Origin: Lantana camara
Taxonomy: Eukaryota > Streptophyta > Magnoliopsida > Lamiales > Verbenaceae
DNA length: 64,000 nt
NCBI GenBank assembly: GCA_037501455.1
Contig: CM074863.1
Span: forward strand, 6,444,001-6,508,000
Reading direction: 5' to 3'
Shown here: piece by piece, positions 1 to 11,411 of the stretch
How positions within the stretch are numbered: position 1 is the first letter of the stretch
Layout: each line of letters opens with the position of its first letter
Made by a program: the position numbers and the translations under genes
Notes under the pieces: model-generated
Seen by the model: only the letters and a program-made list of their open reading frames with translations
What the model was told of the DNA's origin: nothing
Databases searched by the model: none

Positions 1-3000
1 GAGAAATTTTCCTCCGGATACCCCAAAGGTACATTTGTTCGGGTTGAGCTTCAGGTTGTACCGCCTGAGCAGCTTGAATGCTCGCGCCAAGTCCTTGAGA
101 TGGTCACTCGATCGCGTAGACCTTACTATCATATCGTCGACGTATACCTCCATACTTTTACCGATCTCCTCTGCGAAGATTTGGTTGACCAGTCTCTGAT
201 ATGTAGCACCCGCATTTTTAAGTCCGAAGGGCATCACTCGAAAGCAATAAACACCTTTCGCGACTATGAAGGCGGTCTTATCTTCATCCTCCGGTGCCAT
301 GAAGATTTGATAGTAGCCTTGGAAAGCATCCATCATACTCATTAATTCGCATCCCGCAGTCGAGTCGACCAGCTGGTCGATATTTGGGAGAGGATACGAG
401 TCCTTAGGGCAGGCTTTGTTTAGATCGGTAAAGTCGTTGCACATGCGCCACTTCCCCCCGGACTTGGCGACCAAGACCACATTGCAAAGCCAGTTGACAT
501 AGGTGGCCGGGGTGATGTACCCAGCGTCCAACAGTTTGTTCACCTCCTCCTCGATTATCCCGTTTCTCTTGACACTTTGGGTGCGCAACCGCTGCTTGAT
601 CGGCTTAAAGGAGGGGTCGACATTGAGATGATGCATGATGACAGAAGGGTCGACTCCCACCAGATCATTAGCGCTCCATGCAAAGACATCCGCGTTTTCT
701 TGGAGGAATTGGATTAGGAGTACCTGTTCATGTTCCTTCCCTGACTCGGGGAGGCCGACGTGGGTGATTTTCTCTCTCTGCCCCGGCGGAAGCTCGACTT
801 CCATTGTTTGGGTCGACGCCTCGAGTCGATTGTCCACGACCTTCTGCTTCTTAGCTTTTTTCCGCTTTCGGACAGGCTCGTCGCTCGTTGCCTCAAGATC
901 CTCGACCTCATCTTCCTCTCCGTCGGGAAGGCCTAAAATAGGGACGACCCGTCGATCGGGTAATCGCACTTTTTCCATGGAAATCGAGTAACAAGCCCAG
1001 GCCATAGGCACATCGCACCTCAGTTCTCCTATGCCACTGGGGGTTGGGAGTTTAATCAATTGATGGTAAGTAGAAACGACTGCTCTAAAGTCGATCAAAC
1101 CGGGCCTCCCTAAAATGATGTTATATGCCGACGGTTGATCGACGACTAGATATTCCAACTCAAGGGTCGATCCCTTAGGGAGTGTTCCCATGGAGGTGAT
1201 CAATCGGACCCGACCCTTGGGATATACCTCGGAACCTCCAAACCCTGTCAAATGAGTCTTAAGTGGTTCCAAGTTCAAACTTTTAGCCAAATTCATACGA
1301 CTCAGAGTCGAGAGATAGATAATATTTACGGAGCTTCCATTATCAACAAGGGTTTTGGATACAGCATAGTTGGTCACGTCGAGCGTAACCACCATCGGAC
1401 AACTGGGCATTTCGCCCTCCCGTGGTGGCATGCCGACTAGGTCCTTATTGCTAAAGCTAATATCCTGATCTACCCAGCTCCGACTTGGCTCGACCTCCAT
1501 CATCTCATGGGGCCCGTAGTAACTCCTTTGGGCTTCTCTTCTAGTTCTCTTCCGGGCAGTCTTCGTGTCGCCCCCTGCTGGCCCGCCTGCAATCATATCG
1601 ATTCGGCCGAGGCATGGGAGGTTATGTTCGTCACGCTCGGTTGGCGGCTTCGCTTCTCGGCGTCGGGGCGGACTCCGGTCGTCGGCTCTAAGAGCCAGTT
1701 TGTCGAGTTTCTTGACGAACTCTTGGAGCTCTCCTCCTCTGATCAATCTTTCAATTTCATCCCGCAGGGCGAAGCATTCAGAAGTGTTGTGGCCGGATTG
1801 TCGATGGAAGTGGTAGAACTTTCCTGAATCTCGGTTCTTCTGAGTTTCTTTTATGGCTTTAGGATTTTTGAACAGCTTCTTGTTAGAGACATTATAAATC
1901 TCTTCGATCGATCGGTTCAGGGGTGTGTAATGCTTTTTGGAGCTACCTCCAGGGTTGTGGTCGATTCGGCCCTTCAGGTCCTTCCTGGGCTCGCTTTTGG
2001 GCGGCCGGACTGCTTCCAACTTCCGACTCGAGGTTCCCTTTTGGGCCAACTCGACCTCTTCCACCCTCATCCAGGAGGAGGCAATATCAAGCAACTTGGA
2101 TATAGAAGCGGGGTTTTTCCGGACGATGTGCCGGGCACACTCCCGGTCCCGTAAAGCGGCATGGATCGTTGGTATTACCATGTCCATACTTGGAGACTGA
2201 ACCTGCACTGCCGCTCGAGAGAACCGAGTGAAGAAATCCCTCAAAGTCTCATCCTCTCGCTGCACAATGTTGTAGAGGTAAGTAGCCGGCAACTTGTCGC
2301 CTTTTACAGAGGAGAAATGAGCGATGAAGCGCTCGATCAGCTCATCGTAAGATCGGATACTTCTCGGAGCCAGCCTTGAGAACCAGTCCTGGGCTGACTC
2401 GACGAGAGTGGTGGCAAAAATCTTGGCTCTAACATCTGGCGAATGGCCGAACATGCTTATCTCGATTTCGAACCGATCTACGTGTCGCTCGGGGTCGGAC
2501 ACCCCATTATACGTCGGGAGGTTGGTGGGCATCTTATCTGCGGCCATGGCCGCTAAAATTCCTTCGCAGAAAGGAGATCGCACTTCCCGGGAGCTACGGT
2601 ACTGATGAGTCGGCCTCCGTTTGTCTGGAGGGGAGCGATTGCTATAAGATCTCTCCTCGTCACCGTCGACTCGAGAGGGAGTCTTACCGTGTCTGGACCG
2701 GTGGGGTGAATCTCCTCTTCGAGGTAAACGGTTTCTTAAATCTTTCTGACCAACGGGAAATCCACGATTAGACAACCTAGGGGCGTCAGGAGAGGCCCTA
2801 GCACCCAGTCGGTCGAATACTTGGGAATTGTTCGGCCGTTGCTCTCCCTTGTGGCGAGAGGGGCTGGTTGACCTTCTCGCTCGCCTTGACCCTCGGGCGG
2901 TCCCGTGCTCTCCATCCTTTCTCTTGGATTTCGATCTTTCCTCCCGGGGTTCCAGATCAATGGGTCTTTTATCCTGTCGTCGAGCCGACTGGGCCTCTTG

Positions 3001-3444
3001 ATCCTGGGGTAACACCTCGGTCTGCTGTGGCCCATGGCCGGCCCCTTGCCCCTGGTTTTGGCCAGGTGGTGGGGGCATGCCGTAGGGATCCCGATGGTAG
3101 ATCATTGGGCCGGGTTGATACCCCCAAAGGGGAGGGGGTGCGTACCCATAAGGTGTGGGCGGCCCGCAGTAGTATGCATACTGGCCCGTCGGCGGGACGG
3201 CCGGTGTTGCTTGAGGTTTCTCTGGGAAGACTGGGGCTCTACCCTCGGCCGCCGCCGCTATTGCCTCGGCTTGACACTTCTCTAGGTAGGCGTCTAAATC
3301 GGGAGTTGCGTACACCATTGGCGTAGGGGCGGCCATTATCTCGGTCCTTGGTCGTCCCGGGGTCTGACTCGGTCCGGCCCCCCTGTCTTGGGCTTCCGTA
3401 ACGGGGACGTCACCCCCCAGAGTACGATGACTGCGTAATTCCAT
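1..3444 (-). CDS. Ty3/Gypsy (Tat-type) gag-pol, 3' end cut by window edge
   Basis: Retrotransposon polyprotein read on the minus strand from an ATG at 3444, shortly after the leader motif at 3474-3487. Domains in order: proline/glutamine-rich N-terminus, retrotransposon Gag domain (about 2550-2200, with an ARDWF/SYDEL-like core), a zinc-knuckle-like CHHC stretch (about 1810-1760), aspartic protease with DNGSS at codon 701 (1344), then reverse transcriptase with YVDD at codon 1101 (144-133). The ATG, protease and YVDD codons are all in the same frame over 3.3 kb, so there is no net frameshift, and I met no stop while translating. RNase H and integrase lie off the left edge. DNGSS instead of DSGSS is common in Tat elements and is not a sign of damage. 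Lineage is inferred from similarity of gag and RT to the element at 54367. Confidence 0.85.
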   Translation of the reverse strand, partial: MELRSHRTLGGDVPVTEAQDRGAGPSQTPGRPRTEIMAAPTPMVYATPDLDAYLEKCQAEAIAAAAEGRAPVFPEKPQATPAVPPTGQYAYYCGPPTPYGYAPPPLWGYQPGPMIYHRDPYGMPPPPGQNQGQGAGHGPQQTEVLPQDQEAQSARRQDKRPIDLEPREERSKSKRKDGEHGTARGSRRARRSTSPSRHKGEQRPNNSQVFDRLGARASPDAPRLSNRGFPVGQKDLRNRLPRRGDSPHRSRHGKTPSRVDGDEERSYSNRSPPDKRRPTHQYRSSREVRSPFCEGILAAMAADKMPTNLPTYNGVSDPERHVDRFEIEISMFGHSPDVRAKIFATTLVESAQDWFSRLAPRSIRSYDELIERFIAHFSSVKGDKLPATYLYNIVQREDETLRDFFTRFSRAAVQVQSPSMDMVIPTIHAALRDRECARHIVRKNPASISKLLDIASSWMRVEEVELAQKGTSSRKLEAVRPPKSEPRKDLKGRIDHNPGGSSKKHYTPLNRSIEEIYNVSNKKLFKNPKAIKETQKNRDSGKFYHFHRQSGHNTSECFALRDEIERLIRGGELQEFVKKLDKLALRADDRSPPRRREAKPPTERDEHNLPCLGRIDMIAGGPAGGDTKTARKRTRREAQRSYYGPHEMMEVEPSRSWVDQDISFSNKDLVGMPPREGEMPSCPMVVTLDVTNYAVSKTLVDNGSSVNIIYLSTLSRMNLAKSLNLEPLKTHLTGFGGSEVYPKGRVRLITSMGTLPKGSTLELEYLVVDQPSAYNIILGRPGLIDFRAVVSTYHQLIKLPTPSGIGELRCDVPMAWACYSISMEKVRLPDRRVVPILGLPDGEEDEVEDLEATSDEPVRKRKKAKKQKVVDNRLEASTQTMEVELPPGQREKITHVGLPESGKEHEQVLLIQFLQENADVFAWSANDLVGVDPSVIMHHLNVDPSFKPIKQRLRTQSVKRNGIIEEEVNKLLDAGYITPATYVNWLCNVVLVAKSGGKWRMCNDFTDLNKACPKDSYPLPNIDQLVDSTAGCELMSMMDAFQGYYQIFMAPEDEDKTAFIVAKGVYCFRVMPFGLKNAGATYQRLVNQIFAEEIGKSMEVYVDDMIVRSTRSSDHLKDLARAFKLLRRYNLKLNPNKCTFGVSGGKFL

Positions 3445-3473
3445 TTCTCTTCGACTTCTCGTTTCGAATTTCC

Positions 3474-3487
3474 CACAGACGGCGCCA
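3474..3487 (-). promoter_or_regulatory. Probable primer-binding site of left Gypsy element
   Basis: On the minus strand TGGCGCCGTCTGTGGG follows the LTR end after a short T run. The same word occupies the same place in the right-hand element (54280). The TGGCGCC start would pair with a tRNA ending GGCGCCA, as plant tRNA-Asp does, but pairing beyond seven bases is not clear, so the primer is not assigned. Confidence 0.55.
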
Positions 3488-3490
3488 AAA

Positions 3491-4164
3491 TGATCGTGTC
3501 GGATCCGGATCGATGACGTGGCAGTGCCCTGTAATGATCAACTCGAGTCACTTGAGATTTGTTGGTGGGGTAGAGCTCGATATGGAATTGACCTGGGGAG
3601 AGTGACAAACGTAAACTTCGGACCGACAAAGGACGGGAGGGGTGATTCCCTTTGTCGGCACTCCGACGCTCAAGTTAGTGTCGAGTGGCTGGGAGCTTAT
3701 CGAGTAACTAGTGCGCTTTTAATGTGGTAGTTGTGTGTGTTTGGTGGCATTTATGGGGGGTATTTATACCTATTGGGGTAATGATTACCTGTACAGTGCG
3801 ACTAGCAGGTGCATTAAATGCGCCACCTGCTTTGTACGGCCTGTCAGGCCTCATTAAATGCTGGAAATTGCGGAGTGGGCCCCCGGGATGGTCGACCCCA
3901 GAGCCGACCTAGGAACTATACGGTCGAGTACTCGCCGACTTTTCTTAGGCACAGTCGATGGTGTTTCGACTATTCCTGAAGGTAGTCGAGTCGACATGGT
4001 TGAACGGTCAGCACTTACCCTCTTGAAGGGTTTGCCATCGGACGTGGCTGATTGGGAGGCTTGCGTGGCACCTTTGACCGGTCTGCCACTCGTCGTGGCT
4101 CGTGGATAGTGGTCCACGTGTCGCCAGCGTGGCTGTACTGGATTGGACCACGTCACTATTGACA
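3491..4164 (-). repeat. 5' LTR of left Gypsy element
   Basis: On the minus strand the LTR ends GATCA just before the primer-binding site and starts near 4164 (TGTCAATAG), where GC-rich sequence changes abruptly to AT-rich host sequence. A TATA box (GGTATAAATAC) lies at 3770-3760. The start is approximate because the partner LTR and the second target duplication are outside the window, and the start does not mirror the TGATC expected from the end. Confidence 0.65.
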
Positions 4165-4165
4165 T

Positions 4166-5786
4166 GGCAAAAAATAAGAAAGTATTACATATGGTTGATT
4201 AGAATTTTTGTTTGATTTAATTTTACCTAATTTCGTATAAGTTAGTCGATATTATATCATTCAAACTTGGATATTTAACATAATTTTAACCACAACTTTA
4301 TTGAATCATTTTTTACAATCTCAAATATCAAATACAAGATTATTGATTGTTAACTCAATTTAATCTAAACTAATAAACTCGATCGAAATTAGTCCCTAAA
4401 TATAATCTTGCATAACTAACACTTACCCAGAAATTAACTTAGAAAATGCGTAACGAAGTACAATCCAGTTAGATTGTCGTATTCCTGAAGAATTTAATAG
4501 CCAATTTTCTCTTAACATGGGTAACAATAAAATTAAGAAAGTGGAAGATTTAAAAAAGTTTAAAGAGTTAATGCTTGGGCTAGCCAAAAAATTCGGTGAC
4601 GAAGTGGTCCAGGCCGAATCATTAAAAGCTTCAATTTGCTAACCCGTAAACGTGGCCGTTGCATTTGAGCCACAGGCCCACACTGGAGTAAATATATTCC
4701 CTTTGTAGGTTTCAAAAATATAAATTCACAAAGTAGTCTACCTACGGTAGTTACCAATATGAATGAATAGTCACTAAATTAAATTAATGTGAAATTAAAT
4801 ATGTATGGACCGTCTGGTGGGAGTCGATCTCATTTTATTTCTTTGAGATACATAAAGAGAGTAAGACTTGTCAAATCTGGGCCAAGGAATAAACCTCAAA
4901 TTGGGCCTCCTCTTAGCCCAACTCATTTACATCCCATGTAGAAGCCCACATGCAATGCTGGCAGCTTCAATTTTCATCTGTACTATCTATTAAGCGAGAG
5001 ACCCTTGGTATCTTGGATTCTAAAAATAATTTCTTTTCTATTTATTTATAAATTGATTTTGTCCGACTTTATCTCTTCCATGTTCTGTTAATTTCTCTTT
5101 TCTATTTCATCACTTCTCTTCTTAATATCTCTTTTCTTTCTTATCACTTGTATTTTTTTTTCTTTTTTTTTAATTATAATTTTTATCACTTTTCACTTAT
5201 ATTTTAAATTTTTATAATTATTAATATGACATTATCTTATCTTACTTATTTATTTATTTATCATAAATTAATGATTATATTAAAAAAAAAAAACTATAGA
5301 GTATATATTTAATAAAAAAATTTTAATTTTAATATACTTATATAATAATTATTTTTTATTTACACATGCATAGAATGTGCAAGTGCAAAGTTGTTAGTTG
5401 TACGATTAAAATGTATGGTAGTTTTGAGGCGCATATAGATGTAGGGTTGAGTATTGGGGATAGCATTGACTTTTTGAAGGGATGATTCGAGAGCATGTCA
5501 CGGATCATGCCTGCACATTCTTAAAAAAGTTTTAATCAGCACCATAACTCATACAGTCATACCTATATTAGTATATTGGTAAACTCAGTTTATATAGTTG
5601 GAAGACCAATAATTCATTTTCTTTATTATACGTTTGGGATTATATTTGTTAAGTTGAATCCCATCAGCATCAAATAATTTATGGAAGATTCCTGCACAGT
5701 TTCAACGCGAGAGCTGACATGATCCATGTCTAATAATGTGTTGCTTAGCCTTAGCTTTTAGTTTTTTACCAATCGGTTTAGATTCA
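4166..5786. other. Intergenic AT-rich DNA, no feature seen
   Basis: Pyrimidine-rich stretches near 5030-5200 and A/T runs near 5280-5360. No coding frame, RNA gene or clear repeat structure was recognised. Confidence 0.6.
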
Positions 5787-5796
5787 TTAAGAAATA

Positions 5797-6030
5797 GGGA
5801 AAATTACATCCAACTACCCTGAGGTTTGCTCTAATTACGAATCAGTCCCTCTTTTTTCATTTATTACATATCAACCCCTAAAAACACTGTTTTAATTACA
5901 AATCAGTCCCTCTTTAGGGGTTAAAATGTAATTGAAACAGTGTTTTTAGGGGTTGATATGTAATAAATGAAAAAAGAGAGATTGATTCGTAATTAGGACA
6001 AACCTCAGGGTAGTTGGATGTAATTTCCCC
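5797..6030. mobile_element. Mutator-like MITE, long hairpin
   Basis: A 234-bp element whose halves are inverted copies for about 100 bp. Ends read GGGAAAATTACATCC and GGATGTAATTTCCCC. It is flanked by a perfect 10-bp duplication TTAAGAAATA (5787-5796 and 6031-6040). Target duplications of 9-10 bp with long terminal inverted repeats are typical of Mutator-like elements. No coding capacity. Confidence 0.85.
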
Positions 6031-6040
6031 TTAAGAAATA

Positions 6041-6672
6041 AGAACACATCACGCACAATCATTAGTGTGAATATCTAGTTTTACGAGTTATCGCCGGCAA
6101 AAGGGCAAGGAATTGAACAATGGACGTAAGCCGCAGTTTTACTTCTACTTTTGCACGAGGCTCTCGGTTTTCACTTTACCAGCAACATCTTCAACAAATG
6201 AAACCGCCTTGTAAAGTGGGCCTTCTTTTCCCTTTGTTTTTGACCTTTCCACCGCACCAAATGCCATATTCCACTTGTACGCGCTGCTATTCTTTCATTT
6301 TCGATTAATTACAGAAACGCCATTAAAGCTTAGAAAATTCCCATTTTAGAGAGAATTTTGGTATTTTAACATAAAAAATATACCAACCAATCATAATAGA
6401 ATGAAATCATGAATAAAGAGAATCGAAACTTTCATTATGGTATTAATAATAATTAAAATAAAGCAGAAGAAAATGCCGATGCCCAACTTGGATAAGAAAG
6501 ATGGGCGTTTAATATTTGGGATGATGCCGTTTGTTTAAGGAAAAGGCACGCGAATAAATCATAGAATAAAGAAATAGACGTGGCATCTCATTTTTTTAAA
6601 AGAAAAAATAGGAAATATGAAGTGATGACTACTTGCTACAGAATTGATAGTGATATCCGACTTTATTAATAA
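6041..6672. other. Intergenic DNA, no feature seen
   Basis: Noncoding. A 62-codon open frame at 6120-6308 has no recognisable domain and is taken as chance. Confidence 0.5.
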
Positions 6673-7986
6673 CTAGTTACAAACTCGTGCCAAGGCACGG
6701 GATACAATTAATTAAAATTACATATAAGATTACCTTTAAAAACACATTTAAATGTTGTATTTATGTATTCATTCGTAAAAATCAAATAAAAAACTCAAAA
6801 ACACATATACTACAAATTCATATGTTAATCATTTTAAAAGATATTGAATTATAAATGTGAAAAATCATATAAATAAAGAAATTAAAACTTTCTAACGTGA
6901 TTGTATTTGTGCTGAAATAAATTTTGTAGGTATTAAAAAATCCCAAAAAATTTATATATGATCTGCAAACTCAAAAATATGTATAAAATCATAATAACGT
7001 AATGAACGGGTAATATATAAAAATAGTGGTATATATTTATATAAATATAATGTAAACCAAAAATAAAATATAAAAAAGACATTAAAAATATATCAAAAGT
7101 GTTGTCAAAAATCAAATAAGAAAAACATAATAAATATGATGCAAAAATATAATAACTGAGATACTTGAAGTATAACGAACATACTTGAAATACAAACAAA
7201 CACAGAGAGAAAGAGAAATTTTAATGAATAAAAATATAGAATGAATAACTTACCCATAAACAAATGGAATGCAGGACGAAGAATAATTTGGGATGTTTAG
7301 AAAATGGATATAGAACTTTTAATTTGGGATGTTTAGAAAATGAATGTAGAACTTTTGGAAAACGTATTTAAGGTTTGATTACTAACAAAGTTTATAAATA
7401 TTTTTTTTGGGATTACCAAATACATATGGATTCTAGATATCAAAATATTTTTGAATTTGAATGTTTTATCAAACTACTAATTTAAATTTAAAATTTGATA
7501 TTACCAACAGATTTTGAATTTTTTCACGATAATTTGATTTTAAGAGTCTTAAAGTTTTAGATAATTAAATATTTAAAAGTATTATTTATTTACGTAATAC
7601 AATAAAATTCTATGATATTTCAACGATATAATTCTAATTTAAGGAGTTTTAAATTTTAGATAAACTCAATAAACAAAAATTTTAGATAAACATTAAATAT
7701 TTTAAAATTATTATTTATTTACTTAATATAATAAAATTCAAATTCTATGATATTTTTGTCTAACTGATTTTGAGATTTATAAGATAACAAATTTTATATT
7801 TCAACGATATAATTCTAATTTAAGGAGTTTTAAATTTTAGATAAAACTAATAAATAAAAATTTAAGATAAACATTAAATATTTTAAAATTATTATTTATT
7901 TACTTAATATTATAAAATTTATTGAGACTATCCACGTCATCGTACACGTAGATGGCCTCGAGGGTTCTGAATTATATATATATAGA
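6673..7986 (-). mobile_element. Non-autonomous Helitron
   Basis: On the minus strand the element begins TCTATATATATATAATTC (from 7986) and ends with a hairpin CGTGCC-TT-GGCACG (6699-6686), nine bases, then CTAG (6676-6673). The flanking bases are A at the 5' side and T at the 3' side, as expected for Helitron insertion between A and T. Inside are direct repeats: a unit of about 50 bp near 7271-7360 and one of about 180-bp spacing (7615-7690 against 7796-7870). No Rep/helicase frame is present, so it depends on an autonomous partner. It lies about 300 bp upstream of the aldolase TATA box. Confidence 0.82.
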
Positions 7987-8286
7987 TTTCACTTAATTAT
8001 TTTGAGTGACAAATATCTTGACTTTTTAACTAATTGTCTTCTTTAAATTGTTCTAGAATAAAATGTTGGCTTCTCAAATTATTTCAAACTATTCAACCTA
8101 AAAAATGTGAAAAAACAAAGCAGAGAATATGAAAGTCAAGAAAAGGGTTCTCAAATTAAATTAGTGTAATAAGGTCAAAATGGTAAAATCACAAAGTTGC
8201 CATCGAAATGTGCTTTACTTGGAGGAGGGGTCGAGATTAGCGATATTATCGAGAGTCCTAGACCCCCTCCATCCCCTTTCCTGTTG

Positions 8287-8294
8287 TATAAAAG
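8287..8294 (+). promoter_or_regulatory. TATA box of aldolase gene
   Basis: TATAAAAG 109 bp upstream of the start codon, followed by a pyrimidine-rich probable 5' UTR (8330-8360). This implies transcription starting near 8315-8325 and a 5' UTR of about 80 nt. Confidence 0.75.
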
Positions 8295-8402
8295 CCCTAA
8301 CCCCCATATCATCTTCACTCACCTACTAAACCCTCATTTTCTCTCTTCTCTCTACCCTGCCTTCCTTCTGTTCGTGCTCCAGATTTTGTTGTTGCAGTAA
8401 TC

Positions 8403-10299
8403 ATGTCTTGCTACAGGGGGAAATATGCTGGTAATTGCTTTCTCCCTTTTGCTTTTAGTTGATCTATGTTCGTACGTGGTTTCTGCGAATGTTTGTGTTG
8501 TTTTAGCAGATCCTGGATCTTTTTGCTTTCTGTTTGCGTTGTTTCCTCCGTTTATGTTACGGCGATTTGCAGATCTGAGAGTTTTGAATCATGTTAAGTG
8601 GTTATTTCTTTGATCTGCTTAATTTTGATCTCTTGATGTGGTTAACCTTCTGTAGCTTTGAGCACGTTTGGTAGGTTGATGTCAGAATTGATATGATGTT
8701 CTGTGACTGAGTGCTTTATTTTGCTGTATGGATATTGTATATTCTCTTACGCAATGCATAGCTTGGATCTGTTGTGGTGTTATATTTTTGCTGGGGTTGT
8801 ATACTTGGGGTGTTTAATTGTGTATACAGAGTTTCACCCATAAATAAGCTATATTCAGATTAAAATTAAGATCACTTGTTAATTTTGTGCTTTGTTTTTT
8901 CATTTTGTTGACTTCTCTGTATTAAATCTCCAAAGTAATTGACTTCTCTATATCGAATCTGCTAAATATTTGGCTTATCTATGTTGAATCTGCAAAATAG
9001 TTGACTTATCAATGTTGAATCTGCAAAATATATCTATTTTAAGTTGATAATAAATATTGCTTAGAATGTTGTGGGGAAATTTTTATAACCTGTTTCAAGC
9101 GCTTCCTATAACTTCTATCGCTGCAAATTTAAAAATAGTGAATTCTTGCAGATGAGCTGATTGCCAATGCCGCATACATTGGTACCCCTGGAAAGGGTAT
9201 CCTTGCTGCTGATGAGTCTACTGGCACAATTGGCAAGCGTCTGTCCAGCATCAATGTTGAAAATGTCGAATCAAACAGGAGGGCCCTTCGTGAGCTTCTT
9301 TTTACCACACCTGGTGCCCTTCAGTACCTCAGTGGAGTTATTCTCTTTGAGGAAACTCTATACCAGAGCACTGCTGCAGGTACCAATCATTCATAGAGTA
9401 AATACATGAATGCATCATGTGCTGTTGAAATCAAATTAGAGAAACTGAATGTCGTCCATTATTTTGATTACCTTGCAGGCAAACCTTTTGTTGATGTCTT
9501 GAAGGAAGGTGGTGTCCTACCAGGTATCAAGGTTGACAAGGGCACAGTTGAACTTGCAGGGACCAACGGTGAAACCACCACCCAAGGTCTTGATGGTCTT
9601 GCCCAACGTTGCCAAAAGTATTACGAAGCTGGTGCCCGTTTTGCCAAATGGAGAGCTGTTCTCAAGATTGGCCCCAACGAGCCATCCCAGCTTGCCATCA
9701 ATGAAAATGCCAATGGACTAGCCCGTTATGCCATCATCTGCCAGGAGAACGGTTTGGTACCCATTGTCGAGCCTGAGATCCTTGTTGATGGGCCCCATGA
9801 CATTAACAAGTGCGCAGATGTGACAGAGCGTGTCCTTGCTGCTTGCTACAAGGCCCTCAATGACCACCACGTTCTCCTTGAGGGAACTCTCTTGAAGCCT
9901 AACATGGTTACACCTGGCTCAGAGGCAGCAAAGGTTGCCCCTGAGGTTATAGCTGAGCACACAGTCCGTGCCTTGCAACGCACGATGCCTGCTGCTGTTC
10001 CTGCTGTGGTGTTCTTGTCTGGTGGACAGAGTGAAGAAGAGGCCACAGTCAACCTTAATGCCATGAACAAATTGAAGACCAAGAAGCCTTGGACCCTTTC
10101 CTTCTCGTTCGGGCGTGCTCTCCAGCAGAGCACTCTCAAGGCTTGGGCTGGAAAGGAAGAGAACATTCCAAAGGCTCAGGCTGCATTCCTTACAAGGGCC
10201 AAGGCTAACTCTGAAGCAACACTTGGAACTTACAAGGGTTCTTCTTCCTTGAGTGAGGGTGCCTCTGAGAGCCTCCACGTCAAGGATTACAAGTACTAG
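8403..10299 (+). CDS. FBA: Fructose-bisphosphate aldolase, cytosolic class I (3 exons)
   Basis: Cleaves fructose-1,6-bisphosphate into dihydroxyacetone phosphate and glyceraldehyde-3-phosphate in glycolysis, and runs in reverse in gluconeogenesis. Exons are 8403-8430, 9152-9379 and 9479-10299, joined at GT/AG sites; both introns interrupt a codon after its first base. The product is 358 aa, the usual length of plant cytosolic aldolases. It starts [13 protein letters not shown] with no transit peptide, which separates it from the plastid isoforms. The Schiff-base lysine is K225 in [12 protein letters not shown] (codon at 9895), and the C-terminal tyrosine needed for activity is kept (HVKDYKY). 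The frame is intact. The coding sequence is clearly richer in GC than its surroundings. Numbering within the Arabidopsis FBA4-FBA8 set cannot be decided here. Confidence 0.96.
8431..9151 (+). other. Aldolase intron 1 (721 bp), possible enhancing intron
   Basis: A long T-rich first intron after only 28 coding bases. It contains TTTGATCTG at 8609-8617, which matches the TTNGATYTG motif associated with intron-mediated enhancement in plants, and further GATCTG-type words near 8458 and 8511. The enhancing role is inferred. Confidence 0.55.
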
Positions 10300-10706
10300 A
10301 TTGAGTTTTGGGTCTCCTCCCTGGTTTTTCCTGCATTTGTTATGGGAGCATAATCAAAACTTAGTTTGTAGACTTTTGCTGCATATTAATATGCCTTATT
10401 ACCCCTTTATGTTTTTGTAGACTTGTGTCTTAATAAGCTTGAGAGGAACATCTGGGCTGTGAGATTGGATTGTTCTTTTGTTTTCTGCGGCTGTTCATGT
10501 GTGTACCTTATCATGTTATTTGCCGTTTATGAGTCAAATTTGCCCGTCATTTTTGAGGCGGTAAAGATATTTGTGGAGTCTTATTTTTGGATTATGATTT
10601 GGTATTTTAGCCCTACTGTTGTGCTATCATCACTTGATTAGGTTCCCTGTGGTACATCGCAGCTTTAATGTTAGCAGGGTACCGGCCGATTTGGTTTTGA
10701 AATCGA
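10300..10706 (+). other. Aldolase 3' UTR and downstream DNA
   Basis: T-rich sequence with an AATAAG-like signal at 10431, consistent with a 3' UTR of about 150-350 nt. The poly(A) site is not certain. An open frame at 10423-10641 has no recognisable product. Confidence 0.45.
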
Positions 10707-10862
10707 TTAAAATGTAAAGTTTTATGCCAGGCTTTTTGCTGGAATCATTATGCTAATTCCTTTCCAATCTGGGATTCAGATAGCTTAAAATGTAAAGTTT
10801 AAGCCAGGCTTTTGCTGGAATCAATGTGCTATTACCCTTTCCAATCTGGGATTCAGATTAGC
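10707..10862. repeat. Tandem duplication, two units of about 78 bp
   Basis: Units begin TTAAAATGTAAAGTTT at 10707 and 10785 and share GCCAGGC, GCTGGAATCA and CCAATCTGGGATTCAGAT. They are roughly 90% alike. No function is visible. Confidence 0.8.
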
Positions 10863-11411
10863 AAAGGCGATAAAGATTTGGATGTATGAAATGTTAGTAT
10901 TTGCCGGAGCATGAAAGTTTTATCAAAACTTGATTAGTTGAGCTGCTCTGAGTCATCGCTGGCCTAAATATCAAGATGGAAAATTTTATGAAGATTGATA
11001 AGCGTAGCGAGGAAGAAAAAGAATAGAACAAAGAAGCTGGGCCTAAGTTAGTTATAATGAGCCCATGTAATAATAATGTCTGAAATCTGAATCCAATAGC
11101 AACCCAAGGCACGCCCAACATAGTTGATCCAACTGTAGAGCCCAAATTATAGCAGGCAAGATCACATTAGTTTAATACTACAAGTACGTTACGGGCATTG
11201 TGATTTATTACCTAACCAGAATTAATAGAGATTAATAATTGAAATGTATTAATATCTAGTTTATAAAGTTGGGGTTGATTCACAAAAATGCAATATCAAA
11301 AAAATCATATGCTCATAAAATAGGACATCGCGAATATATATATATTTCAGTGTAACCTACAATATTTACGTAAGCAACATCAGAAAATAAATATGAAGGC
11401 ATTATAGATAC

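Noticed and set aside
1251..1440. Short plus-strand frames over the left Gypsy element
   Set aside because: Shadows of the minus-strand gag-pol frame.
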